Of a stretch of DNA of 64,000 bases, positions 35,742-45,215 are shown in pieces. Within the stretch, counting starts at the first letter, position 1; each line of letters starts with the position of its first letter. The notes under the pieces were generated by a model that saw only the letters and a list, made by a program, of their open reading frames with translations, made no database searches and was not told the origin of the DNA. Location of the stretch: positions 124,001 to 188,000 of the forward strand of contig JAAEQB010000120.1 of assembly GCA_024231975.1 (NCBI GenBank), given 5' to 3'. The position numbers and the translations under genes are program-made. This DNA is from Allobosea sp. GTDB taxonomy: Bacteria; Pseudomonadota; Alphaproteobacteria; Rhizobiales; Beijerinckiaceae.

Positions 35742-36644
35742 TTAGATCGCCAGCAACAGGAGGGCGCCGACGCCGGCGACGATCATCGCCATGCCCAGAA
35801 GCTCGCGCCAGCTCGTGCCCTCCGAGAAGATCCGGCGCGAGGCGATCTGCGCCAGCGGCACCTCGACCAGCGCCAGCGTGCGGACATTGGCGGCCGTCGT
35901 CAGCGAGAAGCCCAGGAACCAGCATTGCGAGGCGGCGGCGCCGAGGAAGCCGGCGGTGAGCGAACGGCGCCAGTTGCGCAGGCTGAGGATCAGCGCCGGC
36001 CGGTTGGCGACGAGCATGTAGAGCGTCAGGAGCAGGGTCTGCAGCGCCAGACCCAGGGCAAGGATCGTCGTCGCCCGCATCAGGAAATGCCCGTCAGGCA
36101 GCGCCTGGATCGCACCGCGAAAGCCGATCGCCGAGAGCGCGAAGGCCGCACCGGCGCCGATCCCGAGCGCCGCCGGGCGCATCCCGGCAGCACTGAGCTT
36201 GTCGCCCGGCTTCCACGACATCAGCACGACGCCCGCGGTGGCGACGACGATCGCCATGAATTTCGGCCAGCCCAGGGCATCGCCGAGCAGCGCCGCCCCG
36301 AACAGCGCGACCTGCACCGGCTCGGTCTTGGTGTAGGCGGTCGTCACCGCGAAGGAACGCTCGCGCATCGCCGCCAGCATCAGCGCGGTGGCAAGGATCT
36401 GCGTCAGCGCACCGAAGACGGCGAAGCCGAAGGTGCGCAGATCGGGCATCGGCGGCAGAGCGCCGCTGGCGAGGCAGACCAGGACGAGGAAGAGCAGCGC
36501 GAAGGGCAATCCGAACAGGAAGCGCACCTGCGTCGCGCCGACGACGCCGATCACTTCGGTCAGCGAGCGCTGGGTCAGGTTGCGCGCGGTCTGGAGCAGC
36601 GAGGCGGCGAGCGTCACCGGTATCCACAGAAGGCTGAAGCTCAC
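35742..36644 (-). CDS. EamA/DMT-superfamily transporter
   Basis: A 300-residue membrane protein with ten predicted helices arranged as two EamA repeats (about 1-140 and 150-300). Segments such as RSFAVTTAYTKTEPVQVALF and ALGWPKFMAIVVATAGVVLM are typical of drug/metabolite exporters. The C terminus ELLGMAMIVAGVGALLLLAI is the usual last helix. Substrate is unknown. It is transcribed away from the carboxypeptidase gene at 36822. Confidence 0.85.
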   Translation of the reverse strand: MSFSLLWIPVTLAASLLQTARNLTQRSLTEVIGVVGATQVRFLFGLPFALLFLVLVCLASGALPPMPDLRTFGFAVFGALTQILATALMLAAMRERSFAVTTAYTKTEPVQVALFGAALLGDALGWPKFMAIVVATAGVVLMSWKPGDKLSAAGMRPAALGIGAGAAFALSAIGFRGAIQALPDGHFLMRATTILALGLALQTLLLTLYMLVANRPALILSLRNWRRSLTAGFLGAAASQCWFLGFSLTTAANVRTLALVEVPLAQIASRRIFSEGTSWRELLGMAMIVAGVGALLLLAI

Positions 36645-36821
36645 GCGCGAAGACCTCGAAGAAAAAGCACCTCATTGCTTTGGACCGCGATGCGGCGCTA
36701 GGCAAATCACCCGAGGAAGGGTAGGTATGCATCATCAGCGAGGCAGGATTGTCGCCCGCCGTCTCGAAAATGCCTCACGCGTCGCGTTGAAGCCCTCAAC
36801 CCACGTCAAGACAAGTTCCAG

Positions 36822-38390
36822 ATGACCGCACTTCGCCTCGCCGCCGGCGCCACGCTCGCCTCGCTCCTGTCTGTCGCCGCTCCGGCCCTGGCCGGCACGA
36901 GCATCGTCGTCGACGCCTCGAGCGGCGCCGTATTGTCGAGCGAGAACCCGACCCAGGCCTGGCATCCGGCCTCCACCACCAAGATGATGACGCTCTATCT
37001 CGCGCTCAAGGCCGTGCGCGAGGGCAGGCTCGGACTGGAGACCGCGATCCCCGCCTCGAAGCTCGCTGCCAGCCAGCCGCGGGTGAAGGTCTACATCAAG
37101 GCCGGCCAGGAGATCACGCTCGACAACGCCATCCGCATCATGATGGTGAAGTCGGCCAACGACATCGCTTATGTCATCGCCGAGGGCGTCGGCGGCAATG
37201 TCGAGAATTTCGTCTCGATGATGAATGCCGAGGCCCAGCGGCTCGGCATGAACGACACCCATTTCGTCAACCCGAACGGCTGGCACCACCCCGACCAGCA
37301 GAGCAGCGCCCGCGACCTCGCCGTGCTCGCCATGGCGCTGATGGGCGAGTTCGGCCGCTACTCCGATTACTGGAACACCGGCGCCGTCCAGCTCGGCAAG
37401 CAGGTGCTCAACAACACCAACGGGCTGGTCGGCCGCTATTACGGCGTCAACGGCATGAAGACCGGCTTCGTCTGCGCCTCCGGCTTCAATGTCGTCACCA
37501 CCGCCTCGCGCAATGGCCGCACCCTGATCGCCGTCGTCATGGGCGCCAGCTCCGGCGCGGAACGCACCGTCAAGGCGGCGCAATTGCTCGATGAGGGCTT
37601 CGGCAAATGGGGCGGCTTCGGCGGCAACATCGCCAGCATGCCGTCCGGCAATGGCGGGCGCGCCTACAGCATCTGCGACAGCGTCCGCCGCGGCGGCCAT
37701 GCGCTCGGCGACGATGCCGAGACCTCCGGACCGATCAGTTTCATCTCGACCAATAGCGGCATCGGCGGCAATGCCGAAGGCACCTCCGACCGCTTCGCCG
37801 CAGCCGTGCCGCAAGGTGGCTCCTCCGGCTCGGTGCTGACCCGCGCCCCTTCCGGCCGCATCACGCTCGGCCCGCGCGCCAAGTTCGACCCGATCCAGGT
37901 CTCCTTCGGCCGCACGCCGGGCTCGGCCTCGGCCCCGCTCGCCGCCAATGTCGTGGCCAAGCCCGACACCCAGGTCGCGCGCGAGACGATCCAGCCGGGT
38001 GCGCCCGTCGCCGCCGGCCTCGTCGCCGGCAACCGCACCTTCTCGCGCAACGGCGCGATCCCGCCGTCCTCCTCCGCCTTCGCGCCGGTCGCGCCGACGC
38101 CGGAAGAGCGGCCCGCCGCGGCCGCGCTCGGCTCCGGCCCGATGCGCCTGCAGGGCGCGATCCAGCCCGGCGCTGCGACGCCCGCCAGCCTGCGCCCCGG
38201 CGCAGCCGCCGGCATCAAGGCCGCGAACAAGCCGGCCGCCAAGCCGCTGCTGACCAAGCCGAAGCAGGAGAAGGCGGAACCGGCCAAGGCCAAGCCGAGC
38301 CAGGCGCAGGCCAAGCCGCTGGCGAAGCCGCCGGCCCGGCCAGGCGCCAAGCCGGCCGCCAAGCCCGACAGCAGCAAGCCCGACGCCTGA
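36822..38390 (+). CDS. D-alanyl-D-alanine carboxypeptidase with long basic tail
   Basis: A 522-residue penicillin-binding protein of the DacF/DacA type. It has a signal peptide (1-24), SxxK as Ser 51-Thr-Thr-Lys 54, SxN as Ser 111-Ala-Asn 113 and KTG at 213-215, all in correct order. The enzyme removes the terminal D-Ala of peptidoglycan stem peptides. The conserved domain ends near residue 280. The remaining ~240 residues are Ala/Pro/Lys-rich and low in complexity, instead of the usual SPOR or amphipathic anchor, and may bind the wall electrostatically. Confidence 0.9.
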   Translation: MTALRLAAGATLASLLSVAAPALAGTSIVVDASSGAVLSSENPTQAWHPASTTKMMTLYLALKAVREGRLGLETAIPASKLAASQPRVKVYIKAGQEITLDNAIRIMMVKSANDIAYVIAEGVGGNVENFVSMMNAEAQRLGMNDTHFVNPNGWHHPDQQSSARDLAVLAMALMGEFGRYSDYWNTGAVQLGKQVLNNTNGLVGRYYGVNGMKTGFVCASGFNVVTTASRNGRTLIAVVMGASSGAERTVKAAQLLDEGFGKWGGFGGNIASMPSGNGGRAYSICDSVRRGGHALGDDAETSGPISFISTNSGIGGNAEGTSDRFAAAVPQGGSSGSVLTRAPSGRITLGPRAKFDPIQVSFGRTPGSASAPLAANVVAKPDTQVARETIQPGAPVAAGLVAGNRTFSRNGAIPPSSSAFAPVAPTPEERPAAAALGSGPMRLQGAIQPGAATPASLRPGAAAGIKAANKPAAKPLLTKPKQEKAEPAKAKPSQAQAKPLAKPPARPGAKPAAKPDSSKPDA

Positions 38391-38404
38391 TCCGGCGGCG
38401 TGAC

Positions 38405-39313
38405 GTGCAGGAGCGCGGCGCCTCCTCGGCCCAGCATGGCCTGGCGTTGGCGCTCGCCTCCGCCGCCGCCTTCGGCACCAACATCGTCAGTGCCCAGCTC
38501 GCTGGCCATGCCGGGCTGAGCGGGCCGCTCATCGTCTTCTACCGCGTCTTCCTGATGCTGGCGCTCGTCATCGGCGCGGCGCTGATCTGGCGTGCCAGCC
38601 TCGTCGTGCCGCGCCGGCACTGGTCGGCGCTCGGCCTCTTCGGCCTCAGCACCGCGCTCACCGCCTGCGCCTATCTCTCTTCGGTGTCCTTCCTGCCGAT
38701 CACGGTCGCGGCCGTGGTCTTCTACACCTTTCCGATCCTGATCGTGCTCGCCGAGCCGTTCCTCACCCCGGCCCGCTTCAGCCTCGACCGGGCGATGATC
38801 GCCCTCGTCGCCTTTCTCGGCGTCGCCATGGTGGTCGGGCCGGACTGGCACGGGCTCGACCCGCGCGGCCTCGCGCTCGCACTCGCCGCCAGCGTGCTGG
38901 CCGCAGTGCAGTTCTTCTCGGCGGCGCGCTGCGGCGACACCGGCACCGTGCCGAAGCTGTTCTGGTCGCATCTCGTCATCCTGCCGGTGACACTGGCGAT
39001 CCTCGCCATCACCGGCCTGTTCCAGGCTCCCTCGGCGCTGATGCTCGCACCGGTCGCGGTCGCGATCACGATCGGCGGCTACCTGATCGGCTTCCTGCTT
39101 CAGGTGATGGCGCTCGCCCGCGTCGCGCCCGGGCCGGCCGCGCTTGCCTTCTGTGGCGAGCCGGTCTTCGCCGTCGCGATCGCCGCCGTCTTCCTCGGCG
39201 AGCGCGTCGGCTCGCTGCAATATGCCGGCGGCGCCCTTGTCGTCGCCGCGATCATCGCCAATGTAATATTGGAACAAAAGCGAGCCCGCCGATTGCCGGC
39301 GGTGGCCGCATAG
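38405..39313 (+). CDS. EamA/DMT-superfamily transporter
   Basis: A 302-residue ten-helix EamA permease, started at GTG 38405, 14 bases after the carboxypeptidase stop. Two repeats are seen, with FLPITVAAVVFYTFPILIVL in the first and GPAALAFCGEPVFAVAIAAV in the second. It is not a duplicate of the EamA gene at 35742. It runs on with the CobW-type gene 15 bases later, so the three may be one unit. Confidence 0.85.
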   Translation: MQERGASSAQHGLALALASAAAFGTNIVSAQLAGHAGLSGPLIVFYRVFLMLALVIGAALIWRASLVVPRRHWSALGLFGLSTALTACAYLSSVSFLPITVAAVVFYTFPILIVLAEPFLTPARFSLDRAMIALVAFLGVAMVVGPDWHGLDPRGLALALAASVLAAVQFFSAARCGDTGTVPKLFWSHLVILPVTLAILAITGLFQAPSALMLAPVAVAITIGGYLIGFLLQVMALARVAPGPAALAFCGEPVFAVAIAAVFLGERVGSLQYAGGALVVAAIIANVILEQKRARRLPAVAA

Positions 39314-39328
39314 GGAAACCGACCACCG

Positions 39329-40453
39329 ATGTCCGAGCAGCCCGTCCGTCCCGAGCCGATCCCGCTGACGCTGCTGACCGGCTTCTTAGGTGCCGGCAAG
39401 ACCACGCTGCTCAACCGCCTGCTCAAGGATCCGGCACTCGCCGACACGATCGTGCTGGTCAACGAATTCGGCGAGATCGGCCTCGACCATCTCTTCGTCG
39501 AGGGTATCGAGGACGGCATGATCCTGCTCGCCTCGGGCTGCCTGTGCTGCACCATCCGCGACGATCTGATCGTCACGCTGGAAGACCTGCTGCGCCGCCT
39601 CGACAATGGCCGCATCGCGCCGTTCAGGCGTCTGGTGATCGAGACCACCGGCCTCGCCGACCCCGCGCCGATCCTCAACGTCCTGATCAACCACCCCTAT
39701 CTCGCTTTGCGCTACAAGCTCGACGGCGTCGTCACGCTGGTCGACGCGGTCAACGGCATGGCGACGCTCGACGCCCACCCTGAGGCGCTTCGGCAGGTCG
39801 TCGCCGCCGACCGGCTGGTGCTGACCAAGACCGACATTGCGACCGACGAAGAGGCTGTGGCCAAGCTTCGCAAGCGGCTCAGCGAGCTCAATCCGGGCAT
39901 CGAAATCCTCGCGCCCGACGCTCCTGCCGAAGCGATCGTCGGCGCCGGCCTCTACGATATCGCCGAACGCCCGGACGACTTGCGCCGCTGGCTAGCGGCC
40001 GAAGTCCTGGACGGGCACGACCACCACCACGATCATGGCGACGCCCATGGGCACCACCATCATCACGGCAGCCACGGCCATCATCACCACCACGACGTCA
40101 ACCGCCACGACGCCAGCATCCGCGCCTTCACGCTGACCGCTGAAGCACCGATCCGCGAAGCGACCTTCGATCTGTTCTGGACCCTGCTGCGCTCGACGCA
40201 TGGCGCGAAGCTGCTGCGGCTGAAGGGGCTGGTCGCGCTCGCCGAGCATCCGGAAGGGCCGTTGCTCGTCCACGCCGTTCAGCAGATCCTGCATCCGCCG
40301 GTGCTGCTGCCGGCCTGGCCCGATGGCGACCACCGCTCCCGCCTCGTCCTGATTGTCAAGGATCTGGAAGAAGAGACGGTCGCCCGGCTCTGGTCGGCCT
40401 TTCTCGGCCGTCCCGCACCGGCCCAGTCCGAACCCCACCACCATCACGCCTGA
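39329..40453 (+). CDS. CobW/COG0523 GTPase, histidine-rich metallochaperone
   Basis: A 374-residue G3E GTPase. Walker A is GFLGAGKT (18-25), the metal site is CLCC (Cys 71, 73, 74) and NKTD is read as LTKTD near 170. A long His/Asp-rich stretch (about 228-258) and a His-rich last few residues could bind zinc, cobalt or nickel. The family delivers metal to target enzymes, notably under zinc limitation. The C-terminal CobW domain (RAFTLTAEAPIREATFDLFW) is complete. No Zur box is seen upstream. Confidence 0.88.
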   Translation: MSEQPVRPEPIPLTLLTGFLGAGKTTLLNRLLKDPALADTIVLVNEFGEIGLDHLFVEGIEDGMILLASGCLCCTIRDDLIVTLEDLLRRLDNGRIAPFRRLVIETTGLADPAPILNVLINHPYLALRYKLDGVVTLVDAVNGMATLDAHPEALRQVVAADRLVLTKTDIATDEEAVAKLRKRLSELNPGIEILAPDAPAEAIVGAGLYDIAERPDDLRRWLAAEVLDGHDHHHDHGDAHGHHHHHGSHGHHHHHDVNRHDASIRAFTLTAEAPIREATFDLFWTLLRSTHGAKLLRLKGLVALAEHPEGPLLVHAVQQILHPPVLLPAWPDGDHRSRLVLIVKDLEEETVARLWSAFLGRPAPAQSEPHHHHA

Positions 40454-40574
40454 CAGGTTTCCGCCGGCCCGCTTCTTGGTTCGTCACGCGCAGACCCCTG
40501 CCCCGCCTTGCGCCCACGTGCCGATCCGGCACGGAAGCGCACCGAAGCGGGGCGAGCCGCGAAAGGGCTGCGCC

Positions 40575-41666
40575 ATGCCGAACCTCGCCGCATACCCGGT
40601 TGCGCCGAGCGAGACGACGCTGAAGCAGAGCCTTGCCGCTAGCCCGGCCGGCCTCGTGATCGAGCGCCGCCCGCTTGCCGCCTGCGCCGCGGTTGAAGCC
40701 GAGTGGCGCGATCTCGCCGGCCGCGCCATCGAGACGAACCCGTTCTGCGAGCCCGATTTCGCCCTGTCCGCCGCACAGCATCTCGTCGACTTCCGCGACG
40801 TCTCCGTGCTTCTGCTCTGGGATGGTCCAGCCGCCTCACGCCGCCTTCTCGGTTTCGTGCCGGCTCGCCTCCGGCGCAGACTGCTGGGCCAGGACGAGCT
40901 GATCGGCTGGAGCAATCCCCGGCTCGGCCTCGCCACGCCGCTGATCGACATCGATCAGGCGGAACGCGTCGTCTCCGCATTGCTCCACGTCCCCGGTCGC
41001 TGGGGCCTCGCCAATACGCAGAACCTGCAGCTGAATCGCCTCGACCTCGACGGTCCGCTCCTGAACAGCCTGTTGCGGGTCGCCGAGCACACCGGCCACG
41101 CCGCCGCGCTCGAACCGGCACCGGCGCCACTGGCCATCGCGGACAGACCCGATCTCGCCGCTCTCCGCCATGGCCTGTCACGCCATGGCAAGCTCTCCTT
41201 CGCCGAATCCGGCTCGCGCCAGGAGCTGCGCGACATGGTCGAGCTGCATCTGGCGCTCGAAGCTTCGGGCTCTCTGGCGCGCGCCGGCGGTGCCGCACTT
41301 CAGGACATCCGCGAAAGCGCCTTCCTGCGCGCCATGACCCGCAATCTGGCCCGCAGCCATCGCTGCCGCGTCGGCCTGCTGAGCCTCGACGAGAAGCCGA
41401 TCGCCGGCGCGATCCTGATCGGCAAGAGCCCGCGCCTCTGGCTCTATTCGGGCTCGCAGGACGAGCGCTTCGCCAGCTTCGCTCCATTGGCCCAGCTCAT
41501 CGCCTGGCTCGGCCGGCGCGGTCGCCAGCGCGAGATTTTCGCCGACCTGCCCGCCCTCGACGCCGCCACGCTGTCGCAGCGCCTTGGCGACATCCGCCTC
41601 TCCGTGACGGCGAAAGCCACGCGCCGTGCGACGCCGCTCACCCGGCGTCGCGCAGCAGCCGCCTGA
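40575..41666 (+). CDS. BioF2-like GNAT acetyltransferase
   Basis: A 363-residue protein from ATG 40575 (GAAAGGG ahead). The arrangement of an N-terminal half (EWRDLAGRAIETNPFCEPDF) and a C-terminal half containing LEASGSLARAGGAALQDIRE and VGLLSLDEKPIAGAILIGKS matches the BioF2/CelD-like GNAT family (double acyltransferase fold). Members modify cell-surface polysaccharides or lipids. The last 29 bases overlap the end of the convergent acyl-CoA synthetase gene. Confidence 0.78.
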   Translation: MPNLAAYPVAPSETTLKQSLAASPAGLVIERRPLAACAAVEAEWRDLAGRAIETNPFCEPDFALSAAQHLVDFRDVSVLLLWDGPAASRRLLGFVPARLRRRLLGQDELIGWSNPRLGLATPLIDIDQAERVVSALLHVPGRWGLANTQNLQLNRLDLDGPLLNSLLRVAEHTGHAAALEPAPAPLAIADRPDLAALRHGLSRHGKLSFAESGSRQELRDMVELHLALEASGSLARAGGAALQDIRESAFLRAMTRNLARSHRCRVGLLSLDEKPIAGAILIGKSPRLWLYSGSQDERFASFAPLAQLIAWLGRRGRQREIFADLPALDAATLSQRLGDIRLSVTAKATRRATPLTRRRAAAA

Positions 41667-43254
41667 TGATCTTGCCGGTGGTGGTCATCGGCAATTCCTC
41701 GCGAAACTCGATCTCGCGCGGATATTCATGCGCCGCGAGCCGCTCGCGCACGAAGCCCTGGATCTCCGCGACGAGTTCCTTCGAGGGCGAGTAGCCGGGC
41801 TTCGGCACGATGAAGGCCTTGACGATCTCGGTGCGCAGCGCGTCGGGCTTGCCGACCACGGCAGCGAGCGCCACCGCCGGATGGCGGAGCAGGCAATCCT
41901 CGATCTCGCTCGGCCCGATCCGATAGCCGGACGAGGTGATGACGTCGTCGTCGCGGCCGACGAAGCGGATATAGCCCTGCGCATCCTGCGAGCCCTGGTC
42001 GCCCGTCGTCATCCAGTCGCCGATGAACTTGGCTTCCGTGGCCTCCGGCTTGCGCCAATAATGCAGGAACATCACCGGATCGGGCCGCTTCACCGCGATC
42101 TGCCCCTCCTCCTCCGGCTCGCAGATGCTGCCATCGGGCCGGATCACCGCGACCTCGTGGCCCGGCACTGCCTTGCCGATGAAGCCCGGCTTGACCACGC
42201 CGATCGCGGCGCAGGAGGCGAGCACGAGGTTGCACTCGGTCTGGCCGTAGAATTCGTTGATGGTGAGACCGAGTTTCTCGCGACCCCAGGCCAGGGTCTC
42301 GGCTCCGAGCGACTCGCCGCCCGAAGCGACAGTGCGCAGCTTGAGATCATAGCGTCCGCGCGGATTCTCCACCGCCCGGAGCATACGCAGCGCCGTCGGC
42401 GGGATGAAGCAATTGCGCACGCCGACATCCGCCATCAGCCGGAACGCCTCGTCGGGATCGAACTTCGCCGTCGGCCGCGCCACGATCGGCACGCCGTGAT
42501 GCAGCGCCGGCAGGAGGTTGTTGAGCAGGCCGCCGGCCCAGGCCCAATCCGCCGGCGTCCAGATCAGGTCGCCCGGCTGTGGCAGGAATTCATGCGGCAT
42601 CTCCGCGCCCGGCAGATGCCCGAGCATGACGCGATGGCCGTGCAGCGCGCCCTTGGCGTTGCCGGTGGTGCCGGAGGTGTAGATCATCAGCGCCGGATCG
42701 TCCGGCCCGCTATCGACCGGCGTGAAATCATCGCTCTCGGCTTCGAGCAGGCGCGCGAGGCCCTCGGCCCGCCCTTCCGGCCCGTCGGCAGAGATCGCCA
42801 GCTCGAGATCGGGCAGCGGCTCCTCGATCTGGCCGAGCTTTGACAGCCCGGCAGCGTTGGTGATCAGCGCCTTCGCCCCGCAATCGCGCAGGCGATAGGA
42901 CAGTGCATCCGCGCCGAACAGCGCCGCCAGCGGCACCGCGATGGCGCCGATCTTGTAGGCCGCCATATGCGCGATCGGCACCAGCCGCCCCTGCGGCAGC
43001 AGGATCGCGACCCGGTCGCCTTCGCCGACACCGCGCTTGCGCAGCGCATTCGCAAGGCGGTTCGATTGCGCCCGCAATTCGCCATAGCTGACCGGAACCA
43101 CCGACCAGTCGGGCTGGACCTCCAGGATCGCGACCTTGCCGGGATCGACCGCCGCCCAGCGGTCGCAGCAATCGACGCCGATATTGTAGCGCTCCGGAAT
43201 CCGCCAGCGGAAGGCAGCGCGCAGGCGCTCATAGTCGCGGATATCGGGAAGCAT
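41638..43254 (-). CDS. Acyl-CoA synthetase (AMP-forming)
   Basis: A 538-residue adenylate-forming ligase when started at ATG 43254; a GTG at 43350 would add 32 unconserved residues. Core motifs are complete: P-loop YTSGTTGNAKG, A5-like INEFYGQTE, TTGDQG, GRDDDVITSSGYRIGPSEIE and the C-terminal lysine in TTTGKIIRRLLRD. It activates a carboxylic acid, probably a short or medium chain one by comparison with the group beginning LPDIRDYERLRAAF. The tail overlaps the convergent GNAT gene. Confidence 0.88.
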   Translation of the reverse strand: MLPDIRDYERLRAAFRWRIPERYNIGVDCCDRWAAVDPGKVAILEVQPDWSVVPVSYGELRAQSNRLANALRKRGVGEGDRVAILLPQGRLVPIAHMAAYKIGAIAVPLAALFGADALSYRLRDCGAKALITNAAGLSKLGQIEEPLPDLELAISADGPEGRAEGLARLLEAESDDFTPVDSGPDDPALMIYTSGTTGNAKGALHGHRVMLGHLPGAEMPHEFLPQPGDLIWTPADWAWAGGLLNNLLPALHHGVPIVARPTAKFDPDEAFRLMADVGVRNCFIPPTALRMLRAVENPRGRYDLKLRTVASGGESLGAETLAWGREKLGLTINEFYGQTECNLVLASCAAIGVVKPGFIGKAVPGHEVAVIRPDGSICEPEEEGQIAVKRPDPVMFLHYWRKPEATEAKFIGDWMTTGDQGSQDAQGYIRFVGRDDDVITSSGYRIGPSEIEDCLLRHPAVALAAVVGKPDALRTEIVKAFIVPKPGYSPSKELVAEIQGFVRERLAAHEYPREIEFREELPMTTTGKIIRRLLRDAG

Positions 43255-43378
43255 GCGGCAGGCCCAAAATGACGGATCGAGCCAACGCCGGTCGGCGCCT
43301 GCTCCTGTGAAAAGCGGCGCACGATAGGCGAAGCCGAAAGCCGCTGTCACCTTGGCCTAAGGTCAACCACTCTGCCGC

Positions 43379-44443
43379 TCAGAACGCCCGCTCGGCCTCC
43401 GCCGGCAGGAAGCCCTCGGCGAAGGCGTTGCCGGCCTTCGCCTTGTCTTTGAACGAGACCGTCAGCCCGATCTGGTCGAGCCCCTTCTGCCAGCGCGCCT
43501 TGTCGATGCCGCCGAAGCCGTGCGCCTTGACGCCCGGCGTCATCACATAGTGATCGAGCGCCATCTTCAGGCGCTCCAGCTCGATCTCAGGACGGGCGCC
43601 CTCATTGCGCTGGAGCACGCCGGCGATCGCCGCCTCGGGATCGGCGACGACGTCCCTGACACTGCGCGTGATCGCCCGCAGCAGGCCGCGCACCGCCTGC
43701 GGCTTCTCGGCGAACAGCTTCGGCGAGACGATGACGGCATTGCCGTAGAGATCGACCCCGTGATCGGCCATCAGCAGCATGACGATATCGTCGGCCGGCA
43801 CGCCGCGGGCCTTGAGGTTGATCAGGGAGGTGTGGGCGAAACCGAAGATCGCATCGAGCTCGCCCGATGCCAGCATCGGCTCGCGTACCGGGAAGCCGAT
43901 GTTCTCCAGCTTGATCTTGGCGTCGTCGATGCCGTTGACCTTCTTGAACACCGGCCATTGCGCGAAGGCTCCGTCGGCGGCGGGGGCGCCGAGCTTCTTG
44001 CCTTCCAGGCTCTTCGGGTCGGTGCTGATGCCGCGGCTCTTGCGCCCGACGATCGCGAAGGGCGGCCGGTCATAGACCATCATCACCGCCTTGAGATCGA
44101 CGGTCGGGTTCTCGTCGCGGAAGCGGATCAGAGTGTTCACATCGCCGAAGCCGGCATCGAAACCGCCGGTCGCCACCCGCGGGATCGCCTCTCGCGAGCC
44201 CGTGCCGGCCTCGATGGTGACGTCGAGCCCCTCCTCGCGGAAATAGCCCTTGTCGAGGGCAGTGAGGAACAGCGCAGCCGGTCCTTCGAAGCGCCAATCG
44301 AGCGTGAAGCGCAGCGGGATCGAGGCGGCAGCGACGGGCGCGTTGTGCAGCCCGGCCCAGGCGGCAAGACCGGTTCCTGCGAGAAAACGCCCGAACCCGC
44401 GCCGGGAGATCGGCGCGCCTAGCAGGGGCATGGCAACGGACAT
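43379..44443 (-). CDS. NMT1/ThiY-like ABC substrate-binding protein with Tat signal
   Basis: A 354-residue binding protein. ATG 44443 is chosen because GGAG lies 7 bases before it. The N terminus has the twin-arginine motif SRRGFGRFLAG before a hydrophobic stretch. The mature domain opens LRFTLDWRFEGPAALFLTAL and continues with GYFREEGLDVTIEAGTGSRE and GGFDAGFGDVNTLIRF, as in NMT1/SsuA/ThiY proteins that bind sulfonates, taurine, pyrimidine precursors or nitriles. No permease or ATPase is adjacent, so it is an orphan receptor. Confidence 0.85.
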   Translation of the reverse strand: MSVAMPLLGAPISRRGFGRFLAGTGLAAWAGLHNAPVAAASIPLRFTLDWRFEGPAALFLTALDKGYFREEGLDVTIEAGTGSREAIPRVATGGFDAGFGDVNTLIRFRDENPTVDLKAVMMVYDRPPFAIVGRKSRGISTDPKSLEGKKLGAPAADGAFAQWPVFKKVNGIDDAKIKLENIGFPVREPMLASGELDAIFGFAHTSLINLKARGVPADDIVMLLMADHGVDLYGNAVIVSPKLFAEKPQAVRGLLRAITRSVRDVVADPEAAIAGVLQRNEGARPEIELERLKMALDHYVMTPGVKAHGFGGIDKARWQKGLDQIGLTVSFKDKAKAGNAFAEGFLPAEAERAF

Positions 44444-44628
44444 GGCAAACTCCGGAGCGACCATAGCCGACACGGACGCTAGCGCCTCTCCGACGGAACT
44501 CGTGGAGCACCATACCGGAGGCGCAACGCAACCAAGACCTCCCTAGCCGGCAGGTCAAGCATCAACAGGGCAAGAACGCGGCGAAATCGCGGAAATGGTT
44601 ACGTTTTTCTGCGGCAGTGCCGCTTCGG

Positions 44629-45102
44629 TCACAGCGGCAGCGCGCCGTCGGTCTTGACCTCCTCCATCACCGCATAGGTCCGGGTCTCGCGCACGGCCGG
44701 CAGTGCCAGCAGGACCTCGCCGAGGAAGCGGCGATAGGCGTTCATGTCGGCGACGCGGGTCTTGACCAGATAGTCGAAGCCGCCGGCGACCATATGGCAT
44801 TCCAGCACCTCCGGCGCCCGCTTCACCGCCGCGGCGAAGCGCTCGAATGCGTCCGGCGTCGTCTTGTCGAGATAGACTTCGACGAAGACCAGCAAATGCA
44901 GCCCGAGCTTCACCGGATCGAGCGTCGCGCGGTAGCCGGTGATGTAGCCCTCGCGCGCCAGCCGCTTCAGCCGCTCGCCGGTCGCGGTCGGCGACAGGCC
45001 GACCTTTTCCGCCAGCTCGACGCCCGCCGCGCGGCCGTCGTTCTGGAGCAGCGCAAGCAGGCGCCGGTCGGTGCGATCCAGAACCGGATTATTCTCTGCC
45101 AT
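44629..45102 (-). CDS. Lrp-family regulator of proline catabolism (PutR-like)
   Basis: A 157-residue Lrp/AsnC regulator: LDRTDRRLLALLQNDGRAAG and LAEKVGLSPTATGERLKRLA form the helix-turn-helix, and the RAM domain follows (VFVEVYLDKTTPDAFERFAA, ECHMVAGGFDYLVKTRVAD). It is divergent from putA. In alphaproteobacteria whose PutA lacks a DNA-binding domain, an Lrp-type PutR activates putA in response to proline; the same logic is inferred here. Confidence 0.88.
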   Translation of the reverse strand: MAENNPVLDRTDRRLLALLQNDGRAAGVELAEKVGLSPTATGERLKRLAREGYITGYRATLDPVKLGLHLLVFVEVYLDKTTPDAFERFAAAVKRAPEVLECHMVAGGFDYLVKTRVADMNAYRRFLGEVLLALPAVRETRTYAVMEEVKTDGALPL

Positions 45103-45107
45103 AATGA

Positions 45108-45121
45108 TTTCCTACAGGAAA
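45108..45121. promoter_or_regulatory. Palindrome between putR-like gene and putA
   Basis: TTTCCTACAGGAAA has perfect 6-bp arms around AC. It starts 6 bases upstream of the regulator's ATG and contains its ribosome site (AGGAAA), so binding or pairing there could block the regulator's own translation or transcription. It is also in the divergent putA promoter region. Confidence 0.5.
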
Positions 45122-45215
45122 AATCGCTATATCTTTGCCGAAATCTCCATTGATATCCAGCCTGCTTGCGATGATTCTGCAGATCATCCCGCCGCCGAGA
45201 CCCGGAGCTCGTTTC

